The notes under the pieces: model-generated
Told to the model about the DNA's origin: nothing
Databases searched by the model: none
Seen by the model: only the letters and a program-made list of their open reading frames with translations
Made by a program: the position numbers and the translations under genes
Source of the DNA: Mnemiopsis leidyi
Taxonomy: Eukaryota > Ctenophora > Tentaculata > Lobata > Bolinopsidae
DNA: 33,151 bases
Assembly (NCBI GenBank): GCA_000226015.1
Contig: JH153282.1
Location: 4,148-37,298, forward strand
Reading direction: 5' to 3'
In this document: one piece after another, positions 30,301 to 33,151 of the stretch
How positions within the stretch are numbered: position 1 is the stretch's first letter
Layout of the letters: every line of letters begins with the position of its first letter

Positions 30301-30971
30301 CCACCGGGACACGTTTGGTCTGAAAATAATGTACTTTAAAAATCAACTTTATTATACTTATAAAATCGAAAACAATAAACATGGCAATAGACTATTATTA
30401 ACTATGATTAAGAAAACGTGCCCTAGCAGGTAAAAAGCTGCTGCATGATGTTTGTCCAATCTTTCGTTGCAGCATTTACAGAAACAATCGCGAAAACATA
30501 ACATCTCTTAGGCTAAAAATGATCAAAATTTACCACAATTAGCGACTTTGGTGGGAGGAGAAGGCTGTGGACAGTCCTCAATATCGGTTACATTTACCTT
30601 CCACCTTTCTCCACCTAGCTCACTACACTCAGTGTAAACTGTCCTCTGAAAGTAAACATACGTAGAACTTCATTTTTAATATTCAAGCGACTGGAAGATG
30701 AAATAAAATTTACAACATGAATTCTGTCATGCCTCTTATCAAACGAAACTTTTAGGATTTGTCGAACGGGAGCAACTATCAAACTGAGACTTTTAGTCGT
30801 TGACAAGCTGGTAGGTAAAAGTTATTGAGAAGAAATAGAAAATTCGAAGTTTTTGATTTGGTTACGTACATAAGAATCGGCACACTGACTCGATTTGTCG
30901 TTTTCAGCACCAATAGAATATTGAATGATGAGTAAGAGGCAGGCGGCAAAACACGTAATGGCAGGGGACAT
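18190..30971 (-). CDS. ELAPOR: ELAPOR1/2-like (KIAA1324/EIG121 family) type I membrane protein, 22 exons
   Basis: Minus-strand exons are 30870-30971, 30534-30645, 30242-30319, 30014-30116, 24637-24663, 23748-23883, 23505-23588, 22892-23252, 22635-22714, 22377-22497, 22113-22247, 21891-21994, 21590-21726, 21218-21351, 20850-21016, 20465-20608, 20144-20241, 19730-19900, 19440-19541, 19191-19305, 18825-18965 and 18190-18399. Every junction keeps frame and the total is about 953 residues; vertebrate ELAPOR proteins are about 1,000. Order: signal peptide, cysteine-rich domain (YTECSELGGERW), CxxC-rich EGF/TNFR-like repeats (CQECSPG, CTPCSPN, CEACDEE), the WWENIP region, a second cysteine-rich block, an MRH-like region (YHYRYLLKLC, CSEDN, GVTLHF, TNVTLLC), CSGGASLPP, one membrane helix and an acidic tail. 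Family members sit in Golgi/endosome/lysosome or plasma membrane and affect autophagy, secretory granules or BMP signalling. Uncertain points are the donors at 20850, 20465 and 19191. ATTAAA on the minus strand at about 18121 may be the polyA signal. Confidence 0.92.
18576..18770. mobile_element. 195-bp MITE-like element in the last ELAPOR intron
   Basis: Terminal inverted repeats of about 26 bp or more ('tagagaacggtattcgtggg' and its complement) bound a short AT-rich core. A TAATC copy lies immediately on each side (18571-18575 and 18771-18775), a candidate 5-bp target-site duplication. No open frame. Confidence 0.82.
18825..18965 (-). CDS. ELAPOR: ELAPOR-like exon 21: transmembrane helix
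   Basis: 47 codons, phase 0 at both ends. Encodes a single hydrophobic helix (VGLGVLMLVLLIASLCFLAW), then a basic stop-transfer (SLKHKL) and the start of an acidic cytoplasmic tail (YADDDDNYE). Confidence 0.92.
19191..21016 (-). CDS. ELAPOR: ELAPOR-like exons 15-20: cysteine modules and MRH-like domain
   Basis: Exon 15 is 20850-21016 (CVECPAGWYH, CVECPPG). Exons 16-18 (20465-20608, 20144-20241, 19730-19900) form a mannose-6-phosphate-receptor-homology-like region: YHYRYLLKLC, CSEDNADKVSGVIC, GVTLHFTTLHPASGC, TTNVTLLC. Exon 19 is 19440-19541 (GCRLCKEEDYKSITSSC). Exon 20 is 19191-19305 (YVKEEGVMCSGGASLPP). For exon 20 an alternative donor would start the exon at 19215 and give a cysteine-to-membrane spacing closer to the vertebrate proteins. 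Confidence 0.85.
21218..21994 (-). CDS. ELAPOR: ELAPOR-like exons 12-14
   Basis: Exon 12 is 21891-21994 (VGMFSVMFKLFCPQSCAFLI, equivalent to the 'ITFVFETLC...CELYFMV' strand pair). Exon 13 is 21590-21726 (polar) and ends just before an in-frame TGA at a gtgagg donor. Exon 14 is 21218-21351 (YLQLYSVNFTN, then FCFPC). Phases run 0-2-1. Confidence 0.86.
22113..22714 (-). CDS. ELAPOR: ELAPOR-like exons 9-11
   Basis: Exon 9 is 22635-22714 (KCRNSPPSETYDCP), exon 10 is 22377-22497 (ACQPGREKKGGKCVFC, CTPCEPN) and exon 11 is 22113-22247 (LYQVWWENIPTSWN). The last motif matches the conserved Y-x-W-W-N-x-L-P of the family. Phases run 1-0-1-1. Confidence 0.88.
22892..23883 (-). CDS. ELAPOR: ELAPOR-like exons 6-8: beta-rich domain and CxxC repeats
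   Basis: Exon 6 (23748-23883) encodes CWNVVNIPFEVVSPGSVTL, exon 7 (23505-23588) LKDFQSCDGGEAKVTI and exon 8 (22892-23252) KGKYIFQIKSTAF followed by NFTITGVEPYTACQECSPG and three further C-x2-C repeats. The segment parallels the 'FEYYY...F.V.N..C' to '[20 protein letters not shown]' part of vertebrate ELAPOR1. Confidence 0.92.
23278..23340. repeat. Short 'tgttagtgtaca' tandem repeat
   Basis: Four to five imperfect copies of a unit of about 12 bp lie in the intron just upstream of ELAPOR exon 8 (minus-strand sense). Confidence 0.8.
24637..24663 (-). CDS. ELAPOR: ELAPOR-like exon 5: 27-nt microexon
   Basis: The stretch lies between an acceptor (...cacgttacaacag) and a perfect donor (gtaagt). 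It contributes SSVVFGIF and is the only nearby segment that links phase 2 of exon 4 to phase 2 of exon 6. A longer exon here is blocked by an in-frame stop upstream. Confidence 0.65.
25650..25743 (+). CDS. Candidate 5' exon 1 of the nested GPCR
   Basis: ATG at 25650, 31 codons plus one base, donor gtaact. Encodes a polar peptide starting MSINDRTSTTAEYNAMTQAR. Its phase-1 end agrees with the next candidate exon. No signal peptide is visible. It could belong to a different transcript. Confidence 0.45.
25936..26052 (+). CDS. Candidate 5' exon 2 of the nested GPCR
   Basis: Acceptor ...tatatttcag, donor gtgcgc, phase 1 to 1, open throughout (PGPELQLSRDYDKGNPELAP). Its end joins in frame to the acceptor at 28089-28090 (tttatttctag) two bases before the GPCR ATG. 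The resulting extended extracellular N-terminus is inferred only from splice phases. Confidence 0.45.
26217..26329. repeat. 21-bp minisatellite, five full copies
   Basis: The unit 'agtctaccgtttgtactagg' plus g repeats from 26221, with small differences in the first two copies. The unit is divisible by three, so the plus-strand frame across it stays open as a 7-residue repeat, which is a by-product. Confidence 0.95.
26981..27033. repeat. Near-perfect 26-bp palindrome with 1-base loop
   Basis: The left arm 'tgaaggactacaatgaaata' continues to 27006 and is followed after one base by its reverse complement to 27033, with one mismatch. It can extrude as a cruciform or form a long RNA hairpin if transcribed. 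Confidence 0.95.
28091..29325 (+). pseudogene. Rhodopsin-family-like GPCR with an apparent 1-base frameshift
   Basis: Exons 28091-28632 and 29325-28809 (second exon 28809-29325) are separated by a 176-bp intron, phase 2, donor gtgaac. TM1 carries GN (IAGNTVIL) and TM2 LAVAD. After TM2 the frame breaks near 28363: dropping one A from 'gctaagag' would restore a continuous reading into LFDDNLIVC and TM3. Where DRY is usual the sequence has NKL (SLAVNKLIVLLKP). TM5 keeps its proline (FVLLPFF) and TM7 has a perfect NPILYYF. An N-glycosylation site (NIS) precedes TM1. Ligand unknown. Because everything else is intact, the shift could be an assembly or sequencing error as easily as a recent pseudogenising mutation. 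It lies inside intron 4 of the ELAPOR-like gene on the opposite strand. Confidence 0.82.
29326..30013. other. GPCR 3' flank within ELAPOR intron 4
   Basis: AT-rich, with possible polyadenylation signals (aataaa at about 29696). I see no further gene. Confidence 0.4.
30014..30319 (-). CDS. ELAPOR: ELAPOR-like exons 3 and 4
   Basis: Exon 3 is 30242-30319 (phase 1 to 1; CPGGQVLSNFETCQECGAG) and exon 4 is 30014-30116 (phase 1 to 2; begins GDLKILNVLDP). Together they encode the first CxxC module and the start of the following beta-rich domain. Confidence 0.87.
30534..30645 (-). CDS. ELAPOR: ELAPOR-like exon 2
   Basis: Phase 0 to 1. Encodes YTECSELGGERWKVNVTDIE and a Pro-rich stretch, equivalent to the first cysteine module after the signal peptide in ELAPOR proteins. 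One N-glycosylation motif (NVT). Confidence 0.88.
30870..30971 (-). CDS. ELAPOR: ELAPOR-like exon 1: signal peptide
   Basis: 34 codons from the ATG at 30971. The N-terminus (MSPAITCFAACLLLIIQY) is a standard secretory signal peptide, followed by the mature start near GAENDKSSQC. The donor is gtacgt; the exon ends in phase 0. Confidence 0.88.
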
Positions 30972-32819
30972 GGTCAGGCGGTGATATATAACAACAGTCC
31001 ACTTAGATCAAGACCACCACATTTCAGAAAAATTTCATGTTTTGGAATTCCCTCTACGATTGAAGTATTATCAGCTTCTCAAGTTTAACATGGTGAATCC
31101 TTGCTCACTTAACAGATTAAAATTTCAAAAAATGATGAATGAAGAAGACATACGAGTTTCAAATAAATAAGTATGCTTTCAATTCTAAAATTTGGAATGC
31201 TTATCTGATGTGCCAGTGACATTCGCGGGATTTTTTCACCACGTTGGTGAACTGTTCAATGTCAAAGGAAAACTAGGCAGTCGTTTCTCGATATAACGGT
31301 TTTTAGGTATCACATTTTAATCTCAAATGAACAAAGATCAGTCGTACAAAAGGCAAAAAGAGCGATGCACAAAACTAGTGGTGCTATCTCAGCTCCCACG
31401 AAAAGTGTAACTTAAAACTGTAATCTGAGCAGTATGACCAACCACCCAAACCCAGATTGGCGCGAATCTTGCACCCACAAACATTTTACGTCCTTGACAA
31501 AACTGCAAAGCTAACGTTGCAGTGCAAATTTAGTCTACTATACTCATTTTGATGGGATAGCCTGAGGTACTCATCTCCTTTTCTGTAACCCTGGGCCGCT
31601 CTGTTTACCGAGGCGCCAGATTATTTTAAATTACGAACTTTTGTCATATCTTAACTTATATGATCACATCGACCTGTATGTATACTGTCGTCTTTGCATG
31701 CACAATTATCTGTTCTCTAACTTTACCCTTGATTTAGAATATTTTTACTAGTACTAACTACTATGGCAGACTGTTCTCTGACTCGATCTCGAAACCTAGT
31801 TGTGGTTAGTCACTTTTATCCCAACAATAGAACAGTGCCGTCTGAATTGGTGGAAGTAAAATTTGTTCTGTGTGGAGTTCGGTGTGAGAGGTTTCATCGC
31901 GGACAGTTTCTTTGGTGCAATGAAGAAGCTTGGTCTCAAAAACTGTCCGATCAAAAGGATGATAAGAGAGATATCGAAAATAGCACTTAGGTGCTCATAT
32001 TCCATCTACATTCAGAGAACGGGAAGAGTTTGAAAGTCAAAAGTATGAAGTTAAGATGAAGAAATGGACAAATATCGTGAAAATCCTGGGGAGCCTAATT
32101 CACTCAATCGTACAACATTCAAATCCCCGAAACGGGAGCTAGGTATATTGCTGATGACATTTCATCAAAATATCGAAGTCCTCTCTAGTCAGGCTTTAAA
32201 GAAAACACTTACACACAAATGAGTTTGGGGCTTCCAGGTACAACCATAATTACAGTTCAAGACCGAGGAACAGCTCAGACGCGTAAGAGATTCAGTTCGA
32301 CAGTTTTTCTATCGTCAAGTCCAGCTTACAATGCGAAAGCGCCAACACCTTGGAACCTTATTCTGAATTGGATATGGATCAACGTTAGCAAGCATACAGC
32401 TTGTGCATCGGCTAAGCGTTGACCGACTTATCCCCAAGTTTCAGGAATATTTCAGCGCTCGAAGCGCGCACTGCAAATACTTTATGTTACGGTGACTAAA
32501 GAAAGTCAAACTTTTGTAACAGTTTTGCTTCCGCGCGATCCATCCAGTAGATGAATACAAAAAGTGGAGCCAAATTGGGACAGTAGATCTGGCCTTTAGA
32601 ACGCTTGGAAATAATATTAAATATAAGCTATATGTAGCAAATTGTGTGCACAATTTGGTCTAGCTGAATTTTTACAATTTCCCCTTAAAAACGGTCATAA
32701 CTTAGGTTCTGGACCGCATTTTTAAATTACATTTTCAGGACTCCTTCTTGGTGACTAAGGGATGATGCATAGCAATTTTAAGGATGATTCGATCAAATTT
32801 GACGATTTTGAAATTTTAG
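30972..32819. other. 5' flank of ELAPOR-like gene; no named gene
   Basis: Should contain the ELAPOR promoter on the minus strand just right of 30971. Two overlapping plus-strand open stretches at about 31763-32030 (one contains RGFIADSFFGAMKKLG) have no family I recognise and no convincing splice sites. Sequence at 32440-32480 has a GC-rich 'gcgctcgaagcgcgc' inverted motif. Confidence 0.35.
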
Positions 32820-33151
32820 AGTAGTTTTACACACATTTTGCACACATCAAAGAAGGAGTCTCCAACAGAGGAAAAGAGAAAGGAAGACATGCAATTTTGC
32901 AGCCGTGTCTTAGAGATTCCTCTCACAGATATAGAACTGTGCTGGAGGGCAGGAAAAGTTGATGAATCAAAGCCAGAGTACTGTAGACCACTCATCATCA
33001 AGTTGAAAGATGAAGAATTGGTGAAAGAATGGACCAAAGACGGTAAGGGCCATAAAACAGTTAGTGGCTACTGGATTAACAAGGACTTGTGTGCAGCTGA
33101 CAGGAAGGCAAATTTTCTATCTCGGGAAGAGAGAAGGAAGAGAGTACAGAA
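32820..33151 (+). mobile_element. LINE ORF1-like coding fragment, cut by the right edge
   Basis: A continuous plus-strand frame of about 110 codons runs off the end of the window. It is highly charged and contains 'CRPLIIKLKDEELVKEW' and 'GYWINKDLCAADRKANFL', then a basic tail. This parallels the RPLIV+F ... K ... G-x-x-INEDLT-x-x-R+ pattern in ORF1 proteins of L1-type and related retrotransposons, which bind RNA. There is no in-frame ATG before MQFC, so the start is unclear. The assignment is by remembered pattern only; a host gene with a similar domain is possible. Confidence 0.5.

Noticed and set aside
31763-32030. 75-codon plus-strand frame beginning MADCSLTRSR and an overlapping alternative frame
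   Set aside because: Two overlapping frames look equally plausible, neither shows a domain, and no splice sites decide between them.
1-33151. CRISPR arrays, prokaryotic operons, tRNA or rRNA genes
   Set aside because: The spliced genes show a eukaryotic nuclear genome. The tandem repeats have no spacers, and I saw no tRNA-like box pairs or rRNA blocks by eye.

Overview
This window comes from an animal nuclear genome. The genes are split by GT...AG introns with pyrimidine-rich acceptors, base composition is AT-rich, and there are decayed non-LTR retrotransposons, foldback/MITE-like elements, minisatellites and an interstitial TTAGGG-type tract. The gene set (a TRAF-type zinc-finger gene, two rhodopsin-family receptors, a dsRNA-binding-domain gene, an ELAPOR/KIAA1324-type receptor) fits an invertebrate metazoan, plausibly an early-branching marine lineage. 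I cannot name the species from the sequence.

Layout, left to right. Positions 1-1.9 kb are noncoding with diverged short repeats. About 1.9-5.5 kb on the minus strand holds four exons of a TRAF-like zinc-finger gene; its RING and MATH parts are not found. At 6.5-7.7 kb on the plus strand is an intronless class A-like GPCR whose start codon lies in a 44-bp tandem duplication. At 7.7-9.2 kb the 3' flank of that GPCR is present twice. At 9.9-12.6 kb on the plus strand a five-exon gene encodes a protein with a dsRBD-like fold; one of its introns holds a foldback element with a telomere-like core. At 13.15-14.64 kb is a reversed LINE relic. At 14.3-18.0 kb is a dense cluster of nested inverted and direct repeats, with LINE reverse-transcriptase fragments and an 11-N assembly gap.

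From 18.19 to 30.97 kb on the minus strand lies the main gene. It is a 22-exon ELAPOR1/2 (KIAA1324/EIG121) orthologue of about 953 residues whose exon phases all agree, from signal peptide to cytoplasmic tail. Its 5.35-kb fourth intron contains a second GPCR on the plus strand (exons at 28.1-29.3 kb, with possible 5' exons at 25.65 and 25.94 kb). That GPCR carries an apparent one-base frameshift.

From 31 kb to the right edge there is little that can be named, until an open frame resembling a LINE ORF1 protein runs off the end.

These are independent eukaryotic transcription units and I see no operon-like organisation. The structurally unusual parts are the nested receptor-in-intron arrangement, the chimeric repeat cluster next to the 3' end of the ELAPOR gene, and the telomere-cored foldback element. 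All exon models were made by eye from splice sites, reading phase and remembered family features, with no alignment or transcript data.
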